Positions 1-6,401 of a DNA stretch of 14,556 bases are shown in pieces. Each line of letters starts with the position of its first letter. Position 1 is the stretch's first letter. The notes under the pieces were generated by a model, which searched no databases, had not been told where the DNA came from, and saw only the letters and a list, made by a program, of their open reading frames with translations. The stretch lies in the NCBI GenBank assembly GCA_023410875.1, contig JAEYPH010000119.1, positions 1 to 14,556 on the forward strand, written 5' to 3'. Origin of the DNA: Bacillota bacterium (GTDB taxonomy: Bacteria; Bacillota; Clostridia; Christensenellales; UMGS416). Both the position numbers and the translations under genes were made by a program.

Positions 1-78
1 TATATACCATGGCTCTTCTATCCCTATTGACTGCTCAAACATTGCTGTGAACCGGTTTATGTTTTTCTCCATCCCCAT
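1..78 (-). CDS. ISL3-family transposase, N-terminal 26 residues only (runs off left edge)
   Basis: Reading leftwards from ATG at 78-76 gives MGMEKNINRFTAMFEQSIG followed by IEEPWYI, open to the window edge. The 'FEQ..GI.EPWY' pattern is typical of the extreme N-terminus of ISL3-family transposases in Bacillota, just before the N-terminal zinc-finger region. An in-frame TAG lies a few codons upstream, and AGGAAG (89-84) sits 5 nt before the ATG. A second ATG at 72 and a GTG at 81 are in frame. The DDE catalytic domain is not in the window, so activity cannot be judged. With only 26 residues the call rests on a short motif, but motif, start signals and element end agree. Confidence 0.6.
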   Translation of the reverse strand, partial: MGMEKNINRFTAMFEQSIGIEEPWYI

Positions 79-125
79 CACCGCTTCCTAATATACCATT
101 TCTCTACGGTTTTGGGAGTAGAGCC
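1..125 (-). mobile_element. Right-hand boundary (transposase 5' side) of an ISL3-family-like insertion sequence, partial
   Basis: The minus strand from base 125 begins GGCTCTACTCCCAAAACC and continues AT-rich into a transposase-like start codon at 78. A CTCTAC/GTAGAG pair (102-107 and 118-123) makes a small subterminal hairpin. A terminus beginning with GG, a leader of about 47 bp and a transposase start are what an ISL3-type element end looks like. The other end lies outside the window, so the terminal inverted repeat cannot be confirmed. If the boundary is at 125/126, the flanking 8 bp TATTTGCC (126-133) would be the target duplication. The family assignment rests on the partial protein; the exact boundary is inferred. 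Confidence 0.55.
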
Positions 126-403
126 TATTTGCCTCCAGCCCAATCGTCGACATTCCCGCTGGCGCCGGTCTCGGCGATGCGCACAAGGATGACATCCTCG
201 CCGATCTTGACGATGCTCTCCCAGGGAACCACGATCTCCGCGCGGTTGCTGCGCACCAAATTCCAAAAGCTGAACGGGCCGGGCACCGCGATGGAGCTGA
301 TGCGCCCGTCTGGAGAGAAGTTCATATCCACGATGGTCCCCAACCGTCGCCCGTTGACAATGTTGATGACCTCTTTTTGGCGAATGTCCGAAGAATTGGC
401 CAT
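125..403 (-). CDS. ylmC: YlmC/YmxH-family PRC-barrel sporulation protein
   Basis: A 92-residue protein with one PRC-barrel domain (about residues 7-75): 'RQKEVINIVNGRRLGTIVDM', 'DGRISSIAVPGP', then 'IVVPWESIVKIGEDVILV'. This is the pattern of the small YlmC/YmxH proteins conserved in spore-forming Bacillota, where the name is historical and the biochemical role is unsettled. A GGGAGG lies 8 nt before the ATG. Family members usually end soon after 'EDVILV'; here a polar tail of about 17 residues follows. The TAG stop (127-125) uses as its G the first base of the putative insertion sequence, so the present C-terminus may have been set by the insertion. The core domain is intact and probably functional. 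Confidence 0.85.
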   Translation of the reverse strand: MANSSDIRQKEVINIVNGRRLGTIVDMNFSPDGRISSIAVPGPFSFWNLVRSNRAEIVVPWESIVKIGEDVILVRIAETGASGNVDDWAGGK

Positions 404-475
404 GGGTTGCGCCTCCCTTCATTTATGTGTATGTCGGGTCAGTACGCAAAATCCCAAGGCTTACAGTTTAAAAAA

Positions 476-538
476 TGTAAAGCTCGCTTGACATTTCCGC
501 AAGGCATGCTATACTCGTTATGGAAAGCATGCTTTACA
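476..538 (+). promoter_or_regulatory. Promoter of the XRE/membrane-protein operon with two 18-bp operator-like palindromes
   Basis: TTGACA (488-493) and TATACT (510-515) are separated by 16 bp, a good sigma-A-type promoter, placing the start site near 521-523. Two palindromes of the same 8-2-8 build flank it: TGTAAAGC-TC-GCTTGACA (476-493), overlapping the -35, and TGGAAAGC-AT-GCTTTACA (521-538), covering the start site. Their centres are 45 bp apart. This is a textbook arrangement for autorepression, and the encoded XRE protein at 558 is the obvious ligand (inference). The ribosome binding site GAGGGAG lies 7 nt before the ATG at 558. Confidence 0.75.
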
Positions 539-557
539 TCACCGAGGGAGTGCGCCT

Positions 558-761
558 ATGAAAAACCGGTTGGAAGAACTGCGAGGTAAAATAGGCATAC
601 GCCAGGAGGAGCTGGCCGCCGCGCTGGAGGTCAGCAGGCAGACCATCAGCTCTCTGGAGAATGGCCGCTACAACCCGTCCATCCTGCTGGCGTTCAAGCT
701 GGCTCGGTATTTCGGTACGACCATTGAGGATATTTTTATCTATGAGGAGGATACCCAATGA
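558..761 (+). CDS. Small XRE-family HTH transcriptional regulator (YgzD-like)
   Basis: A 67-residue single-domain protein made almost entirely of a five-helix Cro/CI-type HTH. Residues 14-37 hold 'IRQEELAAALEVSRQTISSLENG', with the recognition helix around SRQTISSLE, followed by 'RYNPSILLAFKLARYFGTTIEDIF'. This matches the compact YgzD-type regulators of Bacillota, which often sit directly before a small membrane protein gene. No ligand-binding domain is present, so any signal must come through protein partners or the DNA sites. The stop overlaps the next start (ATGA), so the two are translationally coupled. Paired palindromes in its own promoter suggest autoregulation. Target genes beyond this operon are unknown. 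Confidence 0.92.
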   Translation: MKNRLEELRGKIGIRQEELAAALEVSRQTISSLENGRYNPSILLAFKLARYFGTTIEDIFIYEEDTQ

Positions 762-1171
762 AAAAACAAACTCTTGCGATCCTTTTGCTGGCTTTGGCGC
801 TGGCGCTGCTGGCTGCCGCCTTTCTGCTGCACGGCGTCTTGCCCAAGGCCGTGGGCGGCGTGCTGATCGGCTGTGGCGGCGGCCTGCTGGGCGCGGCTGT
901 GTCGATGTTGGCCCATGCCCGGCTGCAGGCGCGCCACCCGGAGCTCAAACGCCAGGAGGACATCGAGGTCAACGACGAGCGCAATCGGTTGATCCGCTGG
1001 CGGGCCCAGGCACTGGCCGGCAGCGTGACCCAGTGGCTCGTGCTGGCGCTGGCTTATGTGATGATCCTGCTGGACCTGCCGCTGTGGCTGACGCTGGTCA
1101 CCGTGCTCATCTATATGAGTCACACGGTCCTCTGGCTGGCGATATCGGGCAAGTATCAGAAGGAGATGTAG
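758..1171 (+). CDS. Small multi-pass membrane protein partnered with XRE regulator (DUF2178-like)
   Basis: A 137-residue protein with about four predicted membrane segments: roughly 5-25, 31-53, 90-107 and 109-128. The loop between segments two and three is charged and contains 'KRQEDIEVNDERNRLIRWRA' (65-83). The 'DER..L/I..KA'-like pattern before a hydrophobic pair is typical of small membrane proteins such as DUF2178 that accompany YgzD-type regulators; that family name is tentative. AGGAGG (744-749) lies 8 nt before the ATG, which overlaps the upstream TGA by 4 nt. No enzymatic motif is visible. A sensory or stress-related role with the repressor is plausible but not shown. Confidence 0.8.
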   Translation: MKKQTLAILLLALALALLAAAFLLHGVLPKAVGGVLIGCGGGLLGAAVSMLAHARLQARHPELKRQEDIEVNDERNRLIRWRAQALAGSVTQWLVLALAYVMILLDLPLWLTLVTVLIYMSHTVLWLAISGKYQKEM

Positions 1172-1190
1172 GAAAAGAGGGAAAGGATTT

Positions 1191-1643
1191 CGCGCCTTTG
1201 AGGCGCGACCTGCGCATCGCCCCGCTGTGCTTTGCACAGCCTACGGCTTGCTGTCGCATCGGCAGAGCCGACGCTGTCGCAAGCCTGGGGTAATACCTCG
1301 CCGACATCCAGTCGGCGAGTGCGGCTAAGCCGCACAAGGCGACGCTGGGCTACAGCGCATCCTGCGCCAAGGCCAAAGGGCTTTCCGATCGCCCTTTGGA
1401 AACCTTCGGCACCCACTTTTGAATGATTATGCATGTTGGCCGCCAGCCGGTTCATCCGGCCAAGGCAACGAGCGCTCAGACAGAACTGCGCACAAAGCCC
1501 CGCCCTCAGGCGGTCCTTCGTTTCCTGATGCCAGAGAGTGGGGCACAAACTGAAAGCCCGCCTGCCGACGGTTATCGGCAGGCGGGAAACGCACACTGAG
1601 AGCATAGCTCTGAATCGCGGCTGATGCCGCAGCATCTGCCGCG
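1191..1643. repeat. Gene-free spacer packed with about ten stem-loops
   Basis: No credible gene lies between 1172 and 1644. The spacer holds successive inverted repeats: 1191-1207 (7 bp, loop TTG), 1224-1240 (GCTGTGC/GCACAGC), 1245-1285 (7 bp outer plus 5 bp inner), 1297-1319 (perfect 9 bp), 1319-1335 (7-8 bp), 1355-1367 (5 bp), 1373-1399 (perfect 9 bp), 1446-1460 (5 bp), 1500-1513 (5 bp), 1557-1586 (perfect 12 bp) and 1617-1630 (5 bp). None is followed by a clean T-tract. The sequences differ from each other, so this is not a simple tandem repeat. It resembles a cluster of REP-like extragenic palindromes or a highly structured RNA; which one is unknown. Confidence 0.6.
1557..1586 (-). terminator. 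Likely terminator or 3' end hairpin of the AraC-type regulator gene
   Basis: A perfect 12-bp stem (CCCGCCTGCCGA with TCGGCAGGCGGG) and 6-nt loop lies 58 bp past the AraC-type stop codon. On the minus strand it is followed by CTTTCAGTTTG, only loosely T-rich, so termination efficiency is uncertain. It could also stop transcripts from the convergent XRE operon. Confidence 0.5.
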
Positions 1644-1644
1644 A

Positions 1645-2496
1645 CTATTTGATTGGTACCCACACCTGCGTCATATAGTCGTCATTCACTTCCCCCTCGG
1701 GGTACAACTCGATGTCGGGGCCGTCGTCGTGCTGATAGCCCGAGGATGGGAACCACTCCTGGAATACGCGGACGTTGAGGTCCTGTATGGCTTTGGGCAT
1801 CGTGCCGCGGGTCTCGAACACCGCCCACTTGTAGGGCTTCACATTGAGCTCCACGCAACCGGCGGGGATGGCTCCGTCCTTGCTGAACACGCCGATGATG
1901 TAATCGAAGCTGGACATGTCCGGTGCAAAGTTGGCGCACAGGCCCAGGGAATCGGTCGTGTCGGCTATGGCCATCAGCGTGTTGAAGGTGCCATCGTTCA
2001 TGACCTCGTCCCAGAACTTGGGGATGGACACGCTGTGTCCGCCATCGCTCATGGGCACCCGCAGCGCCTTTCCGACGACGCGGAACGCTTCCTTGTTGAT
2101 CAATTGATACTCCATTGGTGTCACTCCTTTCACGGTGAGAACGAAACTTAGGCGGCTGACCGAGCGCAGGCGCACCCCCGGCTCGCGCGCAGCCGAAGGG
2201 GGGACACCATGGAAGCGGCTGAACGCCTTGGCGAAGGCCTCAGGCGTCTCGTAGCCGTACCTGAGCGCCACATCCAGTACGCGCACGCCGCCTTGCGAGA
2301 GCTCCTGCGCCGCCAGCGTCAGCCGCCGGGAGCGCACATACTCGCCCACCGGCAGCCCGCACAGCGCCAGGAACATGCGCTGGAAGTGATAGCGGGAACT
2401 CAGGGCCACCCGCGCCACTTCATCCATGTCCACCTTGGCGGCCATGTTGTCTTCCAGATAGGCCACGGCATTGTTCATGCTGTCCAGCCACTGCAT
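1645..2496 (-). CDS. AraC-family regulator with C-terminal GyrI-like effector-binding domain
   Basis: A 283-residue protein. Residues about 5-105 form a double-HTH AraC domain at the N-terminus ('MDEVARVALSSRYHFQRMF', then 'VLDVALRYGYETPEAFAKAF.RFHGVPPS'). Residues about 125-283 match the GyrI-like/AraC effector-binding fold ('PMEYQLINKEAFRVVGKALR', 'FWDEVMNDG', and a closing 'DIELYPEGEVNDDYMTQVWVPIK'). This Rob/SoxS-like order is typical of Bacillota regulators that bind small hydrophobic or cationic ligands; the ligand here is unknown. AAGGAG lies 8 nt before the ATG. A TATACT -10 (2524-2519, minus strand) is seen with no good -35, as expected for an activator-dependent promoter. No target gene is adjacent: both neighbours appear functionally unrelated. 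Confidence 0.93.
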   Translation of the reverse strand: MQWLDSMNNAVAYLEDNMAAKVDMDEVARVALSSRYHFQRMFLALCGLPVGEYVRSRRLTLAAQELSQGGVRVLDVALRYGYETPEAFAKAFSRFHGVPPSAAREPGVRLRSVSRLSFVLTVKGVTPMEYQLINKEAFRVVGKALRVPMSDGGHSVSIPKFWDEVMNDGTFNTLMAIADTTDSLGLCANFAPDMSSFDYIIGVFSKDGAIPAGCVELNVKPYKWAVFETRGTMPKAIQDLNVRVFQEWFPSSGYQHDDGPDIELYPEGEVNDDYMTQVWVPIK

Positions 2497-2518
2497 CGGT
2501 CTGTCTCCTTGTGATCAG

Positions 2519-2524
2519 AGTATA
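2519..2524 (-). promoter_or_regulatory. Putative -10 element of the AraC-type regulator gene
   Basis: TATACT on the minus strand lies 22 bp before the regulator's start codon. The hexamer 17-18 bp upstream (AGGCTT/CAGGCT) is poor and falls in the terminator of the preceding gene, so a helper protein or autoregulation may be needed. Confidence 0.4.
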
Positions 2525-2543
2525 GCACGCGGGGGAATCAAAA

Positions 2544-2574
2544 GCCTGTCCCTGCGTGCTCGTTGCGGACAGGC
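2544..2574 (-). terminator. Rho-independent terminator after the Uma2-family gene
   Basis: On the minus strand an 8-bp stem GCCTGTCC/GGACAGGC with a 15-nt loop is followed directly by TTTTGATT. It lies 29 bp beyond the Uma2-type stop codon and immediately before the -10 of the AraC-type gene, so it separates the two transcripts. Confidence 0.7.
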
Positions 2575-2603
2575 TCACAGGATGGCTCTGCATGCCTCCG
2601 GTG

Positions 2604-3182
2604 CTATTGGCCGGCCATGTCCATGGGCAGGCCGTCCAGCGCCGCGAAGAGCGCCGCAGAATCCAGAGAAAAGCCCGGAAGAACTTGCGATTCCAGCACC
2701 GGCGCGTCATCGCCCTGCACAAAGCGGCCTTCCGCCAGCGTAAAGCGAATCACAACTTTTTCATCAGGATTTACAACCCAGTATTCACGCACGCCGCGGC
2801 GCTCGTAGAGGTTATATTTCTTTATCAGATCGCGGGTGGAGGAGCGGGGCGAGAGCACCTCGAACACAACATCCGGCGCGCCGACGATCCCGTCCCGGCG
2901 CAGCTTGGAGCGATCGCACACGACAAGCACGTCGGGCTGTACGACGGTATCGGCGTCATCGTCTTCCTCAAAACGCACATCAAGCGGAGAGAGGTAAGGT
3001 TGACAGGGTTTGTCTTTCAGGAAGGAGGCAAGATCGGTGTAAATCCTGCCGACGATTTGCTGGTGTCGCACTGTCGGCGCGGGAGACATGTCGTAAACCC
3101 GGCCGTCGATGATCTCCCAGCGGCCTTCGGTCCATTGCTTGTAGTCTCCATAGGTATAGCGTTTCACTTGTTTCAGCTCCAT
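2604..3182 (-). CDS. Uma2-family (DUF820) PD-(D/E)XK nuclease-fold protein
   Basis: A 192-residue protein from ATG 3182. That start is chosen over an ATG 18 nt upstream because GGGGAGGG (3196-3189) lies 6 nt before it. The restriction-endonuclease-like core is clear: 'WEIIDGRVYDMSPAP...H' (22-40), 'VVQPDVLVVCD' with PD at 83-84, 'PDVVFEVLSPRSSTRD' with Glu108, then 'IKKYNLYERRGVREYWVVNPD' with Lys121/122. All catalytic-type positions of the family are present. Uma2 proteins are abundant in cyanobacteria and scattered in Bacillota; their substrate is generally unknown and many are thought to be linked to mobile DNA. The gene starts 21 bp after the diguanylate cyclase stop, so the two are probably cotranscribed. 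Confidence 0.88.
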   Translation of the reverse strand: MELKQVKRYTYGDYKQWTEGRWEIIDGRVYDMSPAPTVRHQQIVGRIYTDLASFLKDKPCQPYLSPLDVRFEEDDDADTVVQPDVLVVCDRSKLRRDGIVGAPDVVFEVLSPRSSTRDLIKKYNLYERRGVREYWVVNPDEKVVIRFTLAEGRFVQGDDAPVLESQVLPGFSLDSAALFAALDGLPMDMAGQ

Positions 3183-3203
3183 CGCCTTCCCTCCCCTCAT
3201 CCA

Positions 3204-4268
3204 TTATACATCAGGCGCTGTAAAAGAAAACAACGCGCCATCTTCCAGGAAGGAAACCACCTTGTTTCTTCCCGTATTTTTCGCCTGATACAGCGCGATG
3301 TCGGCCTTCTGAATCATCACATCTTCGCCGTCGTTCTCCCGGCGGGTGTAGGCCCCCAGGCTGATTGTCACGCGCTCCGCCGCGGTGAAGGGATGGGTTT
3401 CCACCGCACACCTGAGCTTGTCCGCAGCCGCATAGGCGCTCTTTTCGTCGGTGTTGGGCAGCAGAACGATGAACTCTTCTCCGCCGAAACGGGAAACAAT
3501 GTCGCTCTTTCTGGTATTGGCGGTCAACAGATTCGCCAGCTCCACCAGAACCTTGTCCCCCGCCGAATGCCCATAGGTATCGTTCACATGCTTGAAATGA
3601 TCGATATCGATCAACACCACGGATATGTCTTGCTGATATCGGGCCGCCTGCCTGAGCAAGTGCGCAAAGAAGGACATGAAGTACTTTCTGTTGTACAGCC
3701 TGGTCAGCGGGTCGTGGTTGGCATAGAATTCCAGCTCATTTCTGACATAGCTTTTGATCAGATAAACGACCACGATGGCCAGAAGAAGGTCCGCGACAAT
3801 CAGCGCCATCGTATATTTCAAATTGCTCAGGTGCTTTTCGTCGATAAACTGCGAGGCATCCACCGCCTCGTCGGCAATCTCCCAGATCTCCTCGCTGGCT
3901 TCTCTCAACGCCGTGCCATTGTTGGCCGTGGGGGCTTCGTCATAGCGAGCCAGAAGGGCTTTCAGAGCAGTCCATTTGTCTTGGAACCGCACCGCCTTGT
4001 CATAGCGCGCCGGGTCTTCCGTGTCCTCCTTGCAGATTTGCACCAACTGGGCAACCCGCTGGTCCATCTGCTCAACCAAGGCCTCCGACCTCACCCCGGC
4101 ATACTGAAGCTTGACGATCCGTTGGATTCCACCACGGATTCGCCCGACGTCGTTGATCTGCTTGGCGTTCCCATCGGAATTGCGGAAGAGTATCGTGGAA
4201 ATCCCGATATTCAGCACCAGAAGCGTAATCAGCGTCAACAGCAGAAAGAAAATGTACCTGGACTTCAT
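3204..4268 (-). CDS. Membrane-bound diguanylate cyclase (GGDEF) with extracytoplasmic sensor domain
   Basis: A 354-residue protein. Transmembrane segments at about 6-28 and 152-172 enclose a roughly 120-residue extracellular helical domain. Its start 'AKQINDVGRIRGGIQRIVKL' (35-54) resembles the P-box-like helix of NarX/PilJ-type sensors and the 'GxxRGG.QR..KL' pattern of clostridial GGDEF and chemotaxis sensors; the ligand is unknown. The catalytic domain covers 182-345: 'DPLTRLYNRKYF', 'VVLIDIDHFKHVND' (metal Asp221), active-site GGEEF at 262-266, and an intact inhibitory RxxD (RKSD, 253-256) five residues upstream. It should make c-di-GMP from two GTP with product feedback. The ribosome binding site is weak (GGAAGGA about 13-15 nt upstream). 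Base composition looks lower in GC than its neighbours. Confidence 0.95.
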   Translation of the reverse strand: MKSRYIFFLLLTLITLLVLNIGISTILFRNSDGNAKQINDVGRIRGGIQRIVKLQYAGVRSEALVEQMDQRVAQLVQICKEDTEDPARYDKAVRFQDKWTALKALLARYDEAPTANNGTALREASEEIWEIADEAVDASQFIDEKHLSNLKYTMALIVADLLLAIVVVYLIKSYVRNELEFYANHDPLTRLYNRKYFMSFFAHLLRQAARYQQDISVVLIDIDHFKHVNDTYGHSAGDKVLVELANLLTANTRKSDIVSRFGGEEFIVLLPNTDEKSAYAAADKLRCAVETHPFTAAERVTISLGAYTRRENDGEDVMIQKADIALYQAKNTGRNKVVSFLEDGALFSFTAPDV

Positions 4269-4370
4269 TAACTGGTTTTCCCGTCCTTCCTATGCGGCAC
4301 ATCAGTGGGGTTACGCCTGAACTATCAACCGGCACCATGCGAACAGCGTGCAACTGCCTCTGTATAACAC

Positions 4371-4402
4371 AACAGCCCGCCGGCAAGGGTCAGCGGGCTG
4401 TT
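4371..4402 (-). terminator. ftsH: Terminator-like hairpin downstream of ftsH
   Basis: A perfect 10-bp stem AACAGCCCGC/GCGGGCTGTT with a 12-nt loop begins 21 bp past the ftsH stop. On the minus strand it is followed by GTGTTATAC, moderately T-rich. It isolates ftsH from the diguanylate cyclase gene downstream. Confidence 0.7.
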
Positions 4403-4423
4403 TGGGTTCATAGGGCTTTGGTC

Positions 4424-6337
4424 TTACGCCGGATTCAGAGCCGGCTCCTCCAGCAGCTTGGAGAACTCCTCGCCGGAGAGCTTTTCCTTTTCCAGCAGCA
4501 GGTCGATGATCTTCTTCATCTTGTCGGCATTGTTGTTGATGATCTCCTGGGCGCGGCGCTCGGCGGTCTCCAGCAGCATATGGATCTCGCTGTCGATCTT
4601 GGCGGAGAACTGCTCGGAGTGCTCACGGGTGTGGCCGAAGCTGGCGCCCACGAAGATCTCCTTGTCGCCGGCCAGATAGACCGGGCCCAGGTCATCGCTC
4701 ATGCCGTATTCGGTGATCATACGACGGGCCATGTCGGTGGCGTGCTTCAAGTCGCTGGTGGAGCCGGTGGACACATCGCCCAGCAGCAGGCGCTCGGCCA
4801 CGTGGCCGCCCATGCTCATGGCCAGGTCGTCCATCAGCTTGGTCTTGGTGATGAAGTGCAGCTCCTCGCTGGGCATCACCTGCGTATAGCCGCCGGCCAT
4901 GCCGCGGGGAATGATGGAGACCTCTTTGACCGGATCGCAGCCGGGCAGCAAATGCGCCACCAGCGCATGGCCGGCTTCGTGGCACGCCACAAGCTTTCGA
5001 TCCAGCTCGGTGACCTTGCGGCTGCGCTTCTCCGGGCCCATGGCCACGCGGTTGATGGCTTCGGTGATCTCGGCCATGGTGATGGTCTTGCGGCTGCGGC
5101 GGGCGGCCAAAATGGCCGCTTCGTTCATAACGTTTTCCAGGTCGGCGCCGGTGAAGAACGGCGTCATCTTGGCAATGACATCGAAATCGACGTCATCCGC
5201 CAGAGGCTTGGTGCGGGAGTGCACCTTGAGCACCGCCTCGCGGCCCTTGCTGTCGGGGTAATTCACGGTGACCTGGCGGTCGAACCGACCGGGGCGCAGC
5301 AGCGCCGGGTCCAGGATGTCCGGGCGGTTGGTGGCCGCCAGTATGATGATGCCCTCGTTGGTCGTGAAGCCATCCATCTCCACCAGCAGTTGGTTGAGCG
5401 TCTGCTCGCGCTCATCATGGCCGCCGCCCATGCCGGCGCCGCGATGGCGGCCCACGGCGTCGATTTCGTCGATGAAGATGATGCACGGCGTGTTGCGTTT
5501 GGCACGCTCAAACAGGTCGCGCACGCGGGAGGCGCCAACGCCTACGTACAGCTCCACGAAGTCCGAACCGGAGATCGTGAAGAACGGCACGCCAGCCTCG
5601 CCGCTGACCGCCCTGGCCAGCAGCGTTTTGCCCGTGCCGGGAGGGCCCACCAGCAGCACACCCTTGGGGATGCGCGCGCCCAGGTCCATAAATTTCTGCG
5701 GGCTCTTGAGGAACTCGACGATTTCGGCCAGTTCCTCCTTTTCCTCGTCGGCGCCGGCCACGTCGTCAAAGGTCACCGTGCGCTGGTTGCCGTCCACCAT
5801 CGTGGCGCGGGATTTGCCAAAGCTCATGGCTTTGTTGTTGTTGCCCTGCATCTGGCGCATGAACAAAAACCACATGCCGCCGATGAGCGCCAGGAAGATC
5901 ACATAGGGTAGCACGACCGTCAGCCAGGATTCCTTGGGCAACGGCATGTATTCCACGGCAAAATTCCAATCGCCTTCGGAAATATCCTCAGCTTTTATGG
6001 TTTTGCCTTGCTGGGAGCTGAGCACCGCGGCCATCGTGGAATTGATGCCCGTGCGGAAGTCCTGCGGCAGCACCGTGTAGAAGTCATAGGTCCTGGGGAA
6101 CTGGGTGGGCGCGATCTTGGAACCCTTGATCAGGCCCACAAGCATGTTGTCGCCCTCCACGATGTTGACACGGTCGATCTTACCGGGAGCAACATATTCC
6201 TTTAAAAACGTCTGGAAATCGATCTTAGTCTTGTCGCCTTTGCCGTCAGAGAAGTTCTGCACGAACATGGACATGACGATGATGACCGCCAATATGGCCA
6301 CCAGTACGACCGCTCCCCGCACGAAGTTATTCTTCAA
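4424..6337 (-). CDS. ftsH: ATP-dependent zinc metalloprotease FtsH
   Basis: A 637-residue membrane AAA+ protease that extracts and degrades misfolded membrane and short-lived regulatory proteins as a hexamer. Domains in order: TM1 (about 8-27), extracytoplasmic region (28-138), TM2 (139-160), AAA+ module with Walker A GPPGTGKT (231-238), Walker B IIFIDEID (286-293), and second region of homology 'TNRPDILDPALLRPGRFDR' (337-354); then the M41 peptidase with HEAGH (453-457) and a likely third zinc ligand Asp529. The pore loop reads YVGVG (264-268), Tyr where Phe is usual. The start is TTG, chosen because AGGAGG (6352-6347) lies 9 nt upstream and no ATG is better placed. In many Bacillota ftsH follows tilS and hpt; neither is here. 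Length and all catalytic residues are normal. Confidence 0.98.
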   Translation of the reverse strand: MKNNFVRGAVVLVAILAVIIVMSMFVQNFSDGKGDKTKIDFQTFLKEYVAPGKIDRVNIVEGDNMLVGLIKGSKIAPTQFPRTYDFYTVLPQDFRTGINSTMAAVLSSQQGKTIKAEDISEGDWNFAVEYMPLPKESWLTVVLPYVIFLALIGGMWFLFMRQMQGNNNKAMSFGKSRATMVDGNQRTVTFDDVAGADEEKEELAEIVEFLKSPQKFMDLGARIPKGVLLVGPPGTGKTLLARAVSGEAGVPFFTISGSDFVELYVGVGASRVRDLFERAKRNTPCIIFIDEIDAVGRHRGAGMGGGHDEREQTLNQLLVEMDGFTTNEGIIILAATNRPDILDPALLRPGRFDRQVTVNYPDSKGREAVLKVHSRTKPLADDVDFDVIAKMTPFFTGADLENVMNEAAILAARRSRKTITMAEITEAINRVAMGPEKRSRKVTELDRKLVACHEAGHALVAHLLPGCDPVKEVSIIPRGMAGGYTQVMPSEELHFITKTKLMDDLAMSMGGHVAERLLLGDVSTGSTSDLKHATDMARRMITEYGMSDDLGPVYLAGDKEIFVGASFGHTREHSEQFSAKIDSEIHMLLETAERRAQEIINNNADKMKKIIDLLLEKEKLSGEEFSKLLEEPALNPA

Positions 6338-6367
6338 ATTAAATATCCTCCTGAAAAGCCTTTCCTG

Positions 6368-6393
6368 ACCGGCAAAAACCAGTTTTTACCGGT
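6368..6393 (-). promoter_or_regulatory. ftsH: Long AT/GC-zoned hairpin at the 5' end of the ftsH transcript
   Basis: ACCGGCAAAAAC (6368-6379) and GTTTTTACCGGT (6382-6393) pair over 12 positions with a 2-nt centre; the single mismatch is a G-U wobble in the minus-strand RNA. It begins about 2-3 nt after the predicted start site. It could stabilise the mRNA 5' end or, as DNA, be an operator covering the start site. Confidence 0.6.
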
Positions 6394-6401
6394 ATTTTGA
6401 A

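Noticed and set aside
1191..1335. CRISPR array
   Set aside because: The stems in the spacer are of different sequence and size and there is no constant repeat with regular spacers and no cas gene.
1156..1663. Open frames of 64-159 codons within the hairpin-rich spacer
   Set aside because: No Shine-Dalgarno of note, no recognisable protein motif, and the frames follow GC-rich stems; best treated as non-coding.
3183..3200. Upstream ATG of the Uma2-type gene as the start
   Set aside because: The GGGGAGGG that would serve as ribosome binding site lies downstream of this ATG and correctly spaced for the ATG at 3182.
2556..4271. A 571-codon open frame on the plus strand opposite the diguanylate cyclase and Uma2 genes
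   Set aside because: It spans two real genes and the spacer between them in antisense and has no domain match or start signals.
4292..5911. A 539-codon open frame on the plus strand opposite ftsH
   Set aside because: It is the complement of highly conserved FtsH codons, with low-complexity His/Ala/Gly-rich translation and no motif; a shadow of codon bias.
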